Shown in pieces: positions 26,701 through 35,308 of a stretch of 54,701 bases of DNA (the first letter of the stretch is position 1; every line of letters starts with the position of its first letter). The position numbers were made by a program, and so were the translations under genes. The DNA comes from Ignavibacteria bacterium UBA2373 (GTDB lineage Bacteria; Bacteroidota; Ignavibacteria; Kapaibacteriales; UBA961). The notes beneath the pieces are model-generated. The model was not told the origin of the DNA, did not search any database, and saw only the letters and a list, made by a program, of their open reading frames with translations. The stretch spans positions 14,037 to 68,737 of the forward strand of contig DDTD01000014.1 in assembly GCA_002344005.1 (NCBI GenBank), in the 5' to 3' direction.

Positions 26701-29700
26701 TACCTTCATTGTTTTGACCACTCGTCATATTGGCGGCACCGATAAGAACATCAGCAAATCCGTCACCATTAAAATCACCACCACCTGCAACAGCATTCCC
26801 AATGCGTGTATTATCGCGATTACCCTCTGTTGACCAAGTATTATTTCTTGATAAACCTGAAGCAGAACCATAATACACAATAACGCGACCTTCATCAGTC
26901 GAGCCATTATCATACCGTGGTGCGCCAAGTATTAATTCACTATATCCATCACCGTTAACATCACCCGCAGAATTTAATGAGGCAGCAAAATTAGCCCCAT
27001 CTTGCGAAGTTGAATCAATAAAACTTGGGGCATTGGTAGCAAATTGAGCACTACCGTAATATACATATAATCTTCCTTCAAGTCCTGCATCAGCATCAGT
27101 ATTTTGACTCGGAGCTCCAATGGCAATATCAGAGAACCCATCACCATTAACATCCAAACTATTGGCGATTGCTGCACCGAAATTTGCACCGGCAGCATTA
27201 CTTTGAGCAGACCAAATTGGTGTTGCAGAAAGTCCCGTGCTATTTCCTCTAAAAAGAAAAGCTGCTCCCTCGAAAGTTTGACCTTCAGAATAATTAGGTG
27301 CTCCAACCAAAACATCACTATTACCATCGCCGTTCACATCACCGGCACATGATACTGACGCACCAAATCGAGCACCAGCATTGTTACCTTCGGCTGACCA
27401 TGCGGGAGTGACTTTTAATCCTGTAGAAGATCCTAAGAAAAGCCATGCTTTTCCTTCATCTACAAGTTCATTATCGAAGCCGGGAGCACCAACAATAATA
27501 TCGCTATATCCATCATTATTAACATCACCTGCACATGCTACAGATGCACCGAAATTCGCATTTTTTTGTGAAAAAAGAAAGACCCATGATGCCGACACTG
27601 ATGCACCATCCGGACCTCCGTAATAGACAGTAACTTTTCCAACATCGGTAGTATCTGTTGTCTTATCCGAAAATGGTGATCCTACAATAATGTCACTATA
27701 CCCATCACCATTAACATCGCCGGCAGAAGAGACAGAAGTACCGAAACCTGCTCCGACTTCTCGACCATCCCTTGTACCTGATGCTGTACTTACAGCAGGA
27801 CCGGCACCCAAAAATACTTGAACAGCACCTTCATCTAAGTGACCACCATCATAATAAGGAATACCAACACCAAAATCATCATAACCATCTCTATTGATAT
27901 CGCCGAAACCTGCTAAGGAAGTGCCGAACTGAGCATTTGCTTGATCGCCTTCAGCCAACCATGCAACAGATGTTGATATACCACTCGTACTTCCGAAGTA
28001 CAAATGTACTCTTCCTTCATCTTCCAAACCGCCATCCCATAGAGGGGCACCTATCGCAACATCATCATTACCGTCATTATTAACATCTCCTACCCCTGTA
28101 ACACAAAAACCAAAACGAGCATTGAGCTGACCACCGGTCACTTGCCACGATGGAGTTGTTGGCAAACCGGAGCTATTACCATAGAAAGCCAGTACAATTC
28201 CTTCATTCGGAAGTGTTGATTGAGCAAATGGAGCACCTACTACAATATCAGCATATCCGTCACCATTAACATCACCAACAATATCAACACTATACCCAAT
28301 TTGATAACCGACTACATTAGACTCGTGAGTCCACGACGGGGAAGCAGAAAGTCCTCCTGTTGTTTGCCCAAAAAACATCATAACAGCACCTTCTTTGTTG
28401 CTACCATTTGTGTAAAATGGTAAACCAACAATGATGTCATGTCTATTATCACGATTAATATCTGCATTACCACTAACGGAATAACCCATTTGTGCACCAT
28501 CATTATTGGACTCATACGAAATTGGTTCATCTGATAATAACCCTGTATTACCGCCGAAAAACACCTGAACCATACCTTCATCTATTTGCCCATTATCCCA
28601 TAGAGGTGTACCAACAATGATGTCATTGAAAGTATCAAGATTGATATTTCCCGCAGATGCTACACTAAAACCCATTTGAGCATTTGCTTGATTTGACTCT
28701 CGCTGAGCAGCTGCCGTTGTGCTAACACCAATTCCACTACCAAGATAAACAAATATTGCTCCTTCATCGGTTTGTCCATTATCATATCCGGGTGCACCAA
28801 TCACAACATCATGAAATTGGTCGCCATTGAGTCTTCCGGCACCTGAAACAGAGTGCCCGAACATAGCTCCCATTTGATTACTCTCTAACATTGTAGTATA
28901 GGTAGTCGGTAAACTTGGGGCATTACCATGAAAAATAAATACAGCACCTTCATCAGATTGACCATTATCATAATATGGTGCACCAATGGCGAAATCTTCG
29001 AAATTATCACCATTAACATCACCTATACCTGAAACACTAAATCCTAATTGAGCATTAATTTGATTTGACTCAAATGACCAATCAGGTGTCTGTGAGATTG
29101 GGTCAACAGTAACCGGATATACAGCGTTTTCATCATCAACAATAAGACGTATAGTTTCATTATTAACACTAACATAAGAAGGCAGTTCATTCCCTTTTGC
29201 GTCCCAAACTTTCAAATCTTTGTACCATAAAGCGGGCTTATTGTCTTTATCGAGTAAAAGCACATCATCAGTAGAAGATTCAACCGCAACAAGTTCTGAA
29301 TTTTCAGACAATTCAATAGTTAATGGTAATGTACCTGATGGTTGCTCTCTGACTATGAAGTTTTGCCTCATACCCTCATGAGTATTGACATATTCAATAT
29401 CGAAATTGCTATGAACAACCGACATCCGCTCTTTTTCAGCAATCATCTCGGCTTCATTTGCAATTGCTAATGATTTTTCACCTTTATGAATTGCTTTGAG
29501 AGATAAATCAAAGACCCATTCTTGATTACCTGTCCTTGGCTTTATCGAGAAACCATTCTCCCGATATGAAACTCTGTAGTTGTTTGAACGGTTAACGCTT
29601 TGGAATGCCCCAACATCTTCTTGAAAGCGTATATAATACTCGCTTTCAGCAATTGATTGTGACGCTTTCGCAAACCATTCTTTGTTATGTTGTTGCTCCT

Positions 29701-29800
29701 GTGTGACTGTGTTGTTATCTTCAACCAATTTAGGAACTGTAAAAACAAGTCCTCCGATTGTTGCCAACCCAACAGTGCCAATGATGAATTTTTTCATCAT
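23792..29800 (-). CDS. Giant secreted FG-GAP (integrin-alpha-like) protein with T9SS sorting domain
   Basis: The 2002-residue protein has an N-terminal signal (MMKKFIIGTVGLATIGGLVF), a preamble of about 210 residues ending YPVTVDPI, then 21 FG-GAP repeats (about 236-1543, mean 62 residues) each with a calcium-binding DxNxDGxxD-type loop such as GDVNGDGYSDIIVGAP. Twenty-one repeats would make three seven-bladed propellers. An Fn3-like domain (about 1545-1670), two PKD/Ig-like domains with WSP and TTYIVTITD signatures and an Ig-like domain follow. The last 80 residues (NPVLYPNPASS to LSFVKN) are a type IX secretion C-terminal sorting domain, so the protein is probably exported and attached to the surface. 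An adhesion or substrate-binding role is inferred. A ribosome-like AGGTGA precedes the start. Confidence 0.95.
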   Translation of the reverse strand: MMKKFIIGTVGLATIGGLVFTVPKLVEDNNTVTQEQQHNKEWFAKASQSIAESEYYIRFQEDVGAFQSVNRSNNYRVSYRENGFSIKPRTGNQEWVFDLSLKAIHKGEKSLAIANEAEMIAEKERMSVVHSNFDIEYVNTHEGMRQNFIVREQPSGTLPLTIELSENSELVAVESSTDDVLLLDKDNKPALWYKDLKVWDAKGNELPSYVSVNNETIRLIVDDENAVYPVTVDPISQTPDWSFESNQINAQLGFSVSGIGDVNGDNFEDFAIGAPYYDNGQSDEGAVFIFHGNAPSLPTTYTTMLESNQMGAMFGHSVSGAGRLNGDQFHDVVIGAPGYDNGQTDEGAIFVYLGSGIGVSTTAAAQRESNQANAQMGFSVASAGNINLDTFNDIIVGTPLWDNGQIDEGMVQVFFGGNTGLLSDEPISYESNNDGAQMGYSVSGNADINRDNRHDIIVGLPFYTNGSNKEGAVMMFFGQTTGGLSASPSWTHESNVVGYQIGYSVDIVGDVNGDGYADIVVGAPFAQSTLPNEGIVLAFYGNSSGLPTTPSWQVTGGQLNARFGFCVTGVGDVNNDGNDDVAIGAPLWDGGLEDEGRVHLYFGSTSGISTSVAWLAEGDQANAQFGTSLAGFGDINRDGYDDFGVGIPYYDGGHLDEGAVQVFLGAGPAVSTASGTRDGREVGAGFGTSVSSAGDVNGDGYSDIIVGSPFSDKTTDTTDVGKVTVYYGGPDGASVSASWVFLFSQKNANFGASVACAGDVNNDGYSDIIVGAPGFDNELVDEGKAWLFLGSSTGLKVTPAWSAEGNNAGARFGASVSCAGDVNGDGNSDVLVGAPNYSEGQTFEGAAFLFRGNSTGLSATPIWSAQSNAAGANFGAAIANSLDVNGDGFSDIAIGAPSQNTDADAGLEGRLYVYYGSAQFATNAPSFIDSTSQDGANFAASLNSAGDVNGDGYSELILGAPRYDNGSTDEGRVIVYYGSASGLSRNNTWSTEGNRDNTRIGNAVAGGGDFNGDGFADVLIGAANMTSGQNNEGTAMVYYGSSQGLQPSFALMVESDQSFARLGTSIANAGDINGDGLSDMIVGAPNFTNTNAGEGRLFIYHGRLNGLSNVPNRSLDGTKAGDQFSFALVAVGDVNGDGFGDFMAGSPYMDNRFLDDGRAFLYLGSANGVAATPSQRLNPTLQELSYFGFSIASLGDVNSDGYSDIAVSAPYFDNPITGVKDVGRVYIYHGSSSGLNENPATIIDGQQERSLFGFSIAGVDDINGDGFNDILIGEPSWDRDNIVRDAGRISIYYGSGAGIVAKNPWVFNGDQADGQFGWSVASAGDVNRDGLGDFIVGAPFYDNPQVNEGKAWIFTGQLFGVSSTPIWSNESNQANAKYGHSVASAGDIDGNGYSEVLVGAIWFDNPSSNEGRVYLYSSGANGVSAQPTWTAESNRETTEFGASIASIGDINGDGFGDIAIGATSYFNGQPSEGAVYVYTGSQNGLKDEPQWFLEGNKSFAQFGGTVAGGCDLDGDGYSDVLIGATRESGAGENSGAVHIFYGNGNPGSALRPRQLRQDLVTPVAEGGRTQSNTSVGFAVNSRSYFGRTTVKAEFEVKPINTAFNGGNTILSDVWVPTTGTNTLITKVVNGLTPATNYKWRGRLRYRLNTGAVQMYGHWFGNVYPKTLGETSFRTGAVCNLVARAGNDIQICSGSPMTLGEPTIGGVAPLQYRWSPGKGLSDSTSMMPIARPLVNTTYIVTITDANNCISYDTINVSVVPGVTVKTINDVSICVGDTVFLDATPSNGTPPYRYNWSPAFTINNDKIQKPIVVPPVTTQYVVKITDINNCVSFDTVLVSVKPQPAKPTITQQGNTLICSEAAQYQWFKDGQLIQGANQRSYTFTNTTGSGVYRVRVTNPEGCSATSETRIIETSVEEEVIATGNPVLYPNPASSNTKLMVPTIPGTGINISIINALGATLYTTSEIAASSMHSVNIPTNGIAVGVYVVKITSNGKEWTLSFVKN
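25170..29095 (-). repeat. 21 in-frame FG-GAP coding repeats
   Basis: The repeats average 187 bp and are diverged at DNA level, but nearly every one encodes the sequence G-D-[VI]-N-x-D-G-x-x-D followed by a small hydrophobic strand, GxP and, after a variable loop, EG and a YYG-type strand. The divergence suggests an old, maintained array, not a recent expansion. The boundaries given are approximate. Confidence 0.85.
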
Positions 29801-29841
29801 AATTCTTCACCTGAATAAGTGTATAAAAATATGTATATTCG

Positions 29842-30468
29842 TTATTTCAGTACATGTCCGGTTTCATAGCTCCAAAAAAGAAGATCTACAATCTCCTGTG
29901 CAATTCCTATTTCATAGCAATAATCGAACCATTGACGTTCAATAGTAAGATAATCTTTTTTCGATATTAGTCGAGGCATTTCACAAAAGACACCACATAG
30001 AACCAAATGTTTCAGAACATGACGGTCAATGATTGCCACACCGAACATGCCGATATTACGTAAAAAGTGTGACGCTTCTTTCATTCCCAAACCACGTACA
30101 TGTTTCGCCAAACTATCACGCTTTTGCTTAATGTCGGTCGCAGTATCTGTTATCATTAATTGTATCTCATGCCAATTTTCGCGCGCTTTGAGTAAAGAGA
30201 GAGCTTTTTGGCTATGAAACCGTATATAATGTGAACCATCCCTCAGCGTTTCTTCAGGATTAAAGCCTATCTCAAAAAACTGTCGTTCTTGTAATACCTG
30301 CACAACTCGATTTGCATGTACCGCCTTTGATTGCGGAGTACAAATACAATAACACAGTTCATAGAAATATGATTCCGGTTTTACATTTTTGAAATCCGAT
30401 AATCTATTTTCAATTTCACTCTTAAATTTATTATAGTGAATAACATGTGTATCAGGAAATATTGACAT
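29842..30468 (-). CDS. 8-oxoguanine DNA glycosylase/AP lyase, Ogg2 (archaeal-type)
   Basis: The 208-residue protein removes 8-oxoguanine from DNA and nicks the abasic site. The helix-hairpin-helix GPD signature is VRGLGMKEASHFLRNIG with catalytic Lys130, followed by AIIDRHVLKHL with catalytic Asp148; the 18-residue spacing equals that of the archaeal Ogg2 of Methanocaldococcus. No iron-sulfur cluster cysteines are at the end, as expected for this family. ATG 30468 is preferred; a TTG four codons upstream is in frame. It follows the solute-binding lipoprotein gene by 16 bp, apparently in one transcript. Confidence 0.9.
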   Translation of the reverse strand: MSIFPDTHVIHYNKFKSEIENRLSDFKNVKPESYFYELCYCICTPQSKAVHANRVVQVLQERQFFEIGFNPEETLRDGSHYIRFHSQKALSLLKARENWHEIQLMITDTATDIKQKRDSLAKHVRGLGMKEASHFLRNIGMFGVAIIDRHVLKHLVLCGVFCEMPRLISKKDYLTIERQWFDYCYEIGIAQEIVDLLFWSYETGHVLK

Positions 30469-30484
30469 AACTCTTGACAAAATA

Positions 30485-31705
30485 TTACTTTACAAGTACC
30501 AATGTTTCGGCTTCCCTTTGTGCATCGGATAAAGCCAAGGCAGCAGACTTTTCACCTAACAATGCCGAAGTCACTGCATTCTCAAGTATTGCTTCTATTT
30601 CGAGCCAATTCGGATGAACCGGTGTCATTTTCGCAAGACTTAGTTGCTTTGCAAAAACATCTTTGTGCGGCACAGACTCAAAATTCAGTGACGCAATGGT
30701 TTTGCTTGCCGGAAAGCCGGCTTCAGGTATTGACTTGCAAAAAGAGATAACATTATCATCTTTGGTCAAAAAAGTAAGTAATTTTTTGGCTAATTCTTGT
30801 TTTTTCGATGACTTATTGATTGCAATATACTCACCGCCCGCAAAGGACATACTCGAAGAACCCATACCCGGTATAAGTGCTACCGAATATTCCAGATTCG
30901 GATTTCCTTCGCTTATCTTTTTCATAAGCCAGCTCCCCGAAATCCAGAAACCAAGTTTGCCTTGTACAAACATCTCATCAAGATGTCTTTGAGTTTCAAT
31001 CATTCCATAGCGAGAAAGCTCCACATACTTTTCTAAAGCTGTAATATTAGCCGGACTATTAAGAACTAATGTACCTTTGGTGTCAAAGATATCACCACCA
31101 TTTGACCAAAAAAATGGCACTATTTTCTTGTATAAACGATGTGCGTCTGCACCATTTGCGCCAAAGCCATAGACACCCGATTGTGTTTCTGTGATTGCCT
31201 TTGAAGCTGAAACAAGTTCTTCTACACTCTTCGGTACTTCATTGATATTGGCTTGTTTCATAGCTTTGAGATTACAAAACATAACTCTTGTATCCACAAC
31301 CCAAGGTGCTGCATAATACTTCCCATCCCATTGACTTGGCTTTAATGCGTATGGAAGAGCATAAGCAAGTTGATTTGCAGGAATTTCAGAGAGAACCCCC
31401 GCACTTGAGAACTGTGCTATCCAATCAGAACCCAACTCAAGCACATCAGGAGCAGTCTTTGAGTTAAATGAAGCAAGTAATTTTGTTTTTCCATCATTCC
31501 AACTTAGTTCTGTTGTTATAACCTTGCAGTTATTCTCAGACTCGAAACGGTTAATCAGTTCACGTAGAACTTGCTTTTGCGTAGGCTCACTCCAAAAATG
31601 CCAAAACACTAAAACATTGTCTTCAGTTTGCTTAGACGAATCTGAACAACTATTCACGACAAAACTTACACCCATCAAAAGTAAGAAGCCAAGTATTCGT
31701 TTCAT
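30485..31705 (-). CDS. Sugar ABC transporter solute-binding lipoprotein
   Basis: The 406-residue protein starts with a lipoprotein signal (MKRILGFLLLMGVSFVVNSC, Cys20); choosing ATG 31705 gives this, whereas the longer frame adds an unlikely leader. The mature part is a family 1 extracellular binding protein: VFWHFWSEP, TKLLASFNSKTAPDVLELGSDWIAQFSS and LGFWISGSWLMKKI are typical of MalE/UgpB-like carbohydrate binders. It is anchored outside the inner membrane and would pass sugar to permeases. No permease or ATPase adjoins it; the only other component in the window is the permease at 1950-2834. A TATTTTTG box lies 37 bp upstream. Confidence 0.92.
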   Translation of the reverse strand: MKRILGFLLLMGVSFVVNSCSDSSKQTEDNVLVFWHFWSEPTQKQVLRELINRFESENNCKVITTELSWNDGKTKLLASFNSKTAPDVLELGSDWIAQFSSAGVLSEIPANQLAYALPYALKPSQWDGKYYAAPWVVDTRVMFCNLKAMKQANINEVPKSVEELVSASKAITETQSGVYGFGANGADAHRLYKKIVPFFWSNGGDIFDTKGTLVLNSPANITALEKYVELSRYGMIETQRHLDEMFVQGKLGFWISGSWLMKKISEGNPNLEYSVALIPGMGSSSMSFAGGEYIAINKSSKKQELAKKLLTFLTKDDNVISFCKSIPEAGFPASKTIASLNFESVPHKDVFAKQLSLAKMTPVHPNWLEIEAILENAVTSALLGEKSAALALSDAQREAETLVLVK

Positions 31706-31741
31706 TTTCAAGTTATTATATCCCAATATCACTACAAACGG

Positions 31742-31749
31742 CAAAAATA
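31742..31749 (-). promoter_or_regulatory. Candidate -7 box for the solute-binding protein gene
   Basis: On the minus strand the bases read TATTTTTG, 36 bp upstream of the ATG at 31705. This supports the shorter start, since the longer frame's first codon (31744) would overlap the box. Confidence 0.4.
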
Positions 31750-31818
31750 CGCAATATATCCTTCGGCTTTGAACATTCTCAACTAAATCGCGAGAAAATT
31801 CACGCCTGAGCTACAAAA

Positions 31819-31849
31819 TTTGTAATATGAAGTGTTTTATCTATTTTTG
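31819..31849 (+). promoter_or_regulatory. Bacteroidetes-type promoter of icd
   Basis: TTTG at 31819-31822 and TATTTTTG at 31842-31849 are separated by 19 bp, the full TTTG-N19-TAnnTTTG consensus. The start codon lies 48 bp downstream. The upstream in-frame ATG at 31832 falls inside the promoter spacer and cannot be the start. Confidence 0.6.
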
Positions 31850-31897
31850 CAACCCGTCTATACATGCTACTACTTTCACATCTATATTTTATTACAA

Positions 31898-33166
31898 ATG
31901 ACATATCAAAAATTAGTCGCGCCAGTGAATGGCGAAAAAATTTCGGTCAATGCCGATGGTTCGCTTTCTGTACCCAATAACCCAATCATTCCATTCATCG
32001 AAGGTGATGGAACAGGTCCCGATATATGGGCTGCATCAGTAAAAGTATTGGATGCCGCAGTCAAAAAAGCATACAACGGCGAACGCCGTATCGAATGGTT
32101 TGAAGTCTTTGCCGGCGAAAAATCTAATGTAGTCTATGGGGAAAACACTTGGTTACCAGAAGATACTCTTGAAGCTATTCGTGAGTATGTTGTCGCTATC
32201 AAAGGTCCTCTGACAACTCCTGTCGGTGGAGGCATACGATCAATCAATGTCGCTTTACGACAGCTGATGGATTTGTACGTTTGTTTGCGCCCTGTTGTAT
32301 ATTTCAAAGGAGTGCCAACACCGGTCAAAAACCCTGAACTCGTTGATATGGTTATCTTCAGAGAAAACACCGAAGACATCTACGCAGGAATCGAATTCAA
32401 AGCCGGAAGTACGGAACAGTCACAAATGTTAGAGTTTTTGCAGCAACAATTTCCTGCTTTTGCAAAGAAAATCCGATTTGGGGGTGAAACGCCTGATGAA
32501 ATTGGCATTGGTATAAAACCCGTTTCTAAAAGTGGTTCACAACGTCTGATTCGCGCAGCAATTAAATATGCTTTACGTCATGGTAGAAAAAGTGTCACTT
32601 TAGTTCACAAAGGAAATATCATGAAATTTACTGAGGGTGCATTTCGTGATTGGGGCTATGAATTAGTGCGTTCAGAGTTTTCTGATGTTGCTGTTGGCTG
32701 GGATGATTGTGCGGGAAATCCGGGAGATAAAATGCTTGTTAAAGATGTCATTGCTGATGCTTTTCTTCAACAAATTCTCACAAGACCGGCAGAATATGAC
32801 GTGATTGCAACATTAAACTTAAATGGTGATTATGTCAGTGATGCTTTAGCTGCTCAGGTTGGAGGAATCGGTATTGCTCCCGGAGCAAATATTAACTATG
32901 ATAATGGTTATGCAATTTTTGAAGCTACACACGGAACAGCACCAAAATACGCAGGATTAGACAAAGTAAATCCCGGATCGGTTATACTCTCAGGCGAAAT
33001 GATGTTCCGCTACTTAGGGTGGAATGAAGCAGCCGATTTGATTATCAAGGGTATGAACGGTGCCATTAATGCAAAAACGGTGACTTATGATTTTGCTCGA
33101 TTAATGGATGGTGCAACAGAAGTCCGTTGTTCCGAATTCGGCGACGCTATTATTTCTCACATGTAA
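31898..33166 (+). CDS. icd: NADP-dependent isocitrate dehydrogenase
   Basis: The 422-residue enzyme oxidises isocitrate to 2-oxoglutarate in the citric acid cycle. It closely follows the E. coli enzyme: FIEGDGTGPDIW at the start, GGGIRSINVALRQLMDLYVCLRPV with the regulatory/substrate Ser, MVIFRENTEDIYAGIEF, VTLVHKGNIMKFTEGAF, and HGTAPKYAGLDKVNPGSVIL, whose Lys-Tyr pair marks NADP preference. No AceK kinase is in the window. It stands alone between a good promoter and a terminator. Confidence 0.97.
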   Translation: MTYQKLVAPVNGEKISVNADGSLSVPNNPIIPFIEGDGTGPDIWAASVKVLDAAVKKAYNGERRIEWFEVFAGEKSNVVYGENTWLPEDTLEAIREYVVAIKGPLTTPVGGGIRSINVALRQLMDLYVCLRPVVYFKGVPTPVKNPELVDMVIFRENTEDIYAGIEFKAGSTEQSQMLEFLQQQFPAFAKKIRFGGETPDEIGIGIKPVSKSGSQRLIRAAIKYALRHGRKSVTLVHKGNIMKFTEGAFRDWGYELVRSEFSDVAVGWDDCAGNPGDKMLVKDVIADAFLQQILTRPAEYDVIATLNLNGDYVSDALAAQVGGIGIAPGANINYDNGYAIFEATHGTAPKYAGLDKVNPGSVILSGEMMFRYLGWNEAADLIIKGMNGAINAKTVTYDFARLMDGATEVRCSEFGDAIISHM

Positions 33167-33184
33167 TCATTATATTTTTCGAGG

Positions 33185-33215
33185 GGATATTGATTCAATA
33201 CTCAATATCCTCTTT
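33185..33215 (+). terminator. Rho-independent terminator after icd
   Basis: A 9-bp stem (33185-33193 with 33202-33210) and an 8-nt loop is followed by TCTTTTACTTTTATTTT. It lies 18 bp after the icd stop and 20 bp before the pyrG start. Confidence 0.75.
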
Positions 33216-33235
33216 TACTTTTATTTTACAACACT

Positions 33236-34879
33236 GTGTCAAAAAAAACAAAGTATATATTTATCACCGGCGGTGTATTATCATCTTTAGGTAAAGGTAT
33301 TGCCTCAGCATCTTTAGGCTTACTATTAAAATCTCGTGGATTAACATGTACGATTTTAAAATTTGACCCATACATCAATATTGACCCGGGCACAATGAGT
33401 CCCTATCAACATGGCGAAGTGTATGTAACCGATGATGGTGCGGAAACAGACCTTGATTTGGGTCATTATGAGAGATATTTGGATATTTCAACTTCGCGCT
33501 TCAATAGTTGCTCCGCAGGTCAAGTCTATTATGAGGTTATACAAAAAGAAAGAAAAGGTCAGTATTTAGGCAAAACGGTTCAAGTTATACCTCATATTAC
33601 TGATGAAATAAAACGTCGCATGAAAATTTATGATAAACAATACGACGTTGTTCTTATCGAAATTGGCGGAACAGTCGGCGATATAGAATCATTACCTTTT
33701 TTGGAAGCTGTTCGCCAAATCTGTTTAGAAAATGGCTCTCGTAATACCATTAATATCCATTTAACCTATGTACCATTTATTAGAAGTGCCGGGGAATTAA
33801 AAACCAAACCTACTCAACATTCTGTGAAGGTACTCATGGAAGTAGGTATTAGACCCGATATCTTGTTATGTAGAACAGAACAGAAAATTCCTAAAGATAT
33901 TCGCAATAAAATTGCATTATTTTGCAATGTTGAAGAAGAAGCTGTCATTGACGCTTTAGATGCCGAAACAATTTACGAAGTACCTAACTTTCATGCAAAA
34001 AAGAATTTAGATGATATAGTTATTTCTAAATTAGGGTTGAAAACTAAAGCATTAGATTTAGATAATTGGACAAAATTTGTTCATAGAATAAAACATCCGA
34101 AACATACAATTACAATTGGTCTTGTCGGTAAATATAATCAAGTGCAAGACTCCTATAAAAGTATTACAGAAGCATTTATTCACGCTGGTGCAATAAATAA
34201 TACAAAAGTAAAAATTGTGTGGTGTGATTCAGAGGAAATTACACCCGATAATGTTGCTGAAAAATTTTCCAATATAGATGGTATTCTAGTTGCACCCGGT
34301 TTCGGTAATCGTGGCATAGAAGGAAAAATTTTAGCTATAGAATATGTCAGAAAAAACAATATTCCTTTTTTTGGAATTTGTCTTGGTATGCAATGTGCAG
34401 TCATTGAATTTGCTCGTAATGTCTGTGGGATTACAGATGCACATTCCGGTGAATTTAAAAAAGGTAAAAATCTTGTTATTGATTTAATGCCTGATCAAAG
34501 AAACATTACCGATAAAGGTGGGACTATGCGACTTGGTTCTTACCCATGTGCTTTGAAGAAAGAATCTCTTGCGGCGAAATGTTACGGACAGGAATTTATC
34601 GTTGAACGTCATCGCCATCGTTATGAGGTAAATAATTCTTATCGGAGAATATTGGAAGAGAATGGGTTAATTCTCAGTGGTTTATCTCCTGATACAACAT
34701 TAGTGGAAATAATTGAATTATCCAACCATCCATTTTTTATCGGTGTACAGTTCCACCCCGAATATAAATCTAGGGCTGTGACCGGACAACCGCTTTTTAT
34801 CAGTTTTGTTAAAGCAGCACTCCACTACCATTCACAAAATAATCCACATAATTCTTCAGAAAGTGAGAAAGAGCTATGA
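33236..34879 (+). CDS. pyrG: CTP synthase
   Basis: PyrG makes CTP from UTP with glutamine. The start codon is GTG (33236), giving the family-typical MSKKTKYIFITGGVLSSLGKGI. The amidoligase domain (to about 270) is followed by a class I glutamine amidotransferase with nucleophile Cys382 (FFGICLGMQ) and His507/Glu509 (QFHPEY). The length of 547 is normal. It leads a tightly packed six-gene run: the next gene overlaps by 4 bp. Confidence 0.98.
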   Translation: MSKKTKYIFITGGVLSSLGKGIASASLGLLLKSRGLTCTILKFDPYINIDPGTMSPYQHGEVYVTDDGAETDLDLGHYERYLDISTSRFNSCSAGQVYYEVIQKERKGQYLGKTVQVIPHITDEIKRRMKIYDKQYDVVLIEIGGTVGDIESLPFLEAVRQICLENGSRNTINIHLTYVPFIRSAGELKTKPTQHSVKVLMEVGIRPDILLCRTEQKIPKDIRNKIALFCNVEEEAVIDALDAETIYEVPNFHAKKNLDDIVISKLGLKTKALDLDNWTKFVHRIKHPKHTITIGLVGKYNQVQDSYKSITEAFIHAGAINNTKVKIVWCDSEEITPDNVAEKFSNIDGILVAPGFGNRGIEGKILAIEYVRKNNIPFFGICLGMQCAVIEFARNVCGITDAHSGEFKKGKNLVIDLMPDQRNITDKGGTMRLGSYPCALKKESLAAKCYGQEFIVERHRHRYEVNNSYRRILEENGLILSGLSPDTTLVEIIELSNHPFFIGVQFHPEYKSRAVTGQPLFISFVKAALHYHSQNNPHNSSESEKEL

Positions 34880-35304
34880 TTAACGTACTTCATAAGAGTT
34901 TTACATTATTACCATATTTATGCATTATCATTGCTTCCGTCATCATAAGCGGATGCGGCGGTCCCAAAACAATCGGATCAACAAAAGGATTAACAGTCGA
35001 AGACAGCAAAATTGGTAGTGGTAAAGAAGCCCGTGATGGCTCAAAAATCACAGTGCATTATGTTGGTACTTTAATGGATGGTACCAAATTTGACAGTTCA
35101 CGCGATAAAAATCGTCCTTTTAGTTTTGTTTTGGGCGATGGTGTGGTTATAGAAGGTTGGGATATAGGGCTGCAAGGTATGAAAGTGGGTGGCATAAGGA
35201 AATTAACCATTTCTCCCGATTTAGGATATGGCAGTGAAGCTCATAATAAAATTCCGGGCAATTCTACATTATTATTTGAAATTGAATTATTGGACGTTGA
35301 ATAG
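34876..35304 (+). CDS. FKBP-type peptidyl-prolyl isomerase lipoprotein (copy 1)
   Basis: The 142-residue protein has a lipoprotein signal ending VIISGCGG (Cys27) and a complete FKBP domain: ITVHYVGTLMDGTKFDSSRD, the VIEGWDIGLQGMKVGG segment with the conserved Trp, and PDLGYGSEAHNKIPGNSTLLFEIELL. It would help fold proteins in the periplasm while membrane anchored. It overlaps pyrG by 4 bp and is followed after 4 bp by a second copy. Confidence 0.94.
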   Translation: MINVLHKSFTLLPYLCIIIASVIISGCGGPKTIGSTKGLTVEDSKIGSGKEARDGSKITVHYVGTLMDGTKFDSSRDKNRPFSFVLGDGVVIEGWDIGLQGMKVGGIRKLTISPDLGYGSEAHNKIPGNSTLLFEIELLDVE

Positions 35305-35308
35305 TAAT

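Noticed and set aside
31832..31897. Longer N-terminus of isocitrate dehydrogenase
   Set aside because: The ATG falls between the -33 and -7 promoter elements, and the 22 extra residues are unlike the family.
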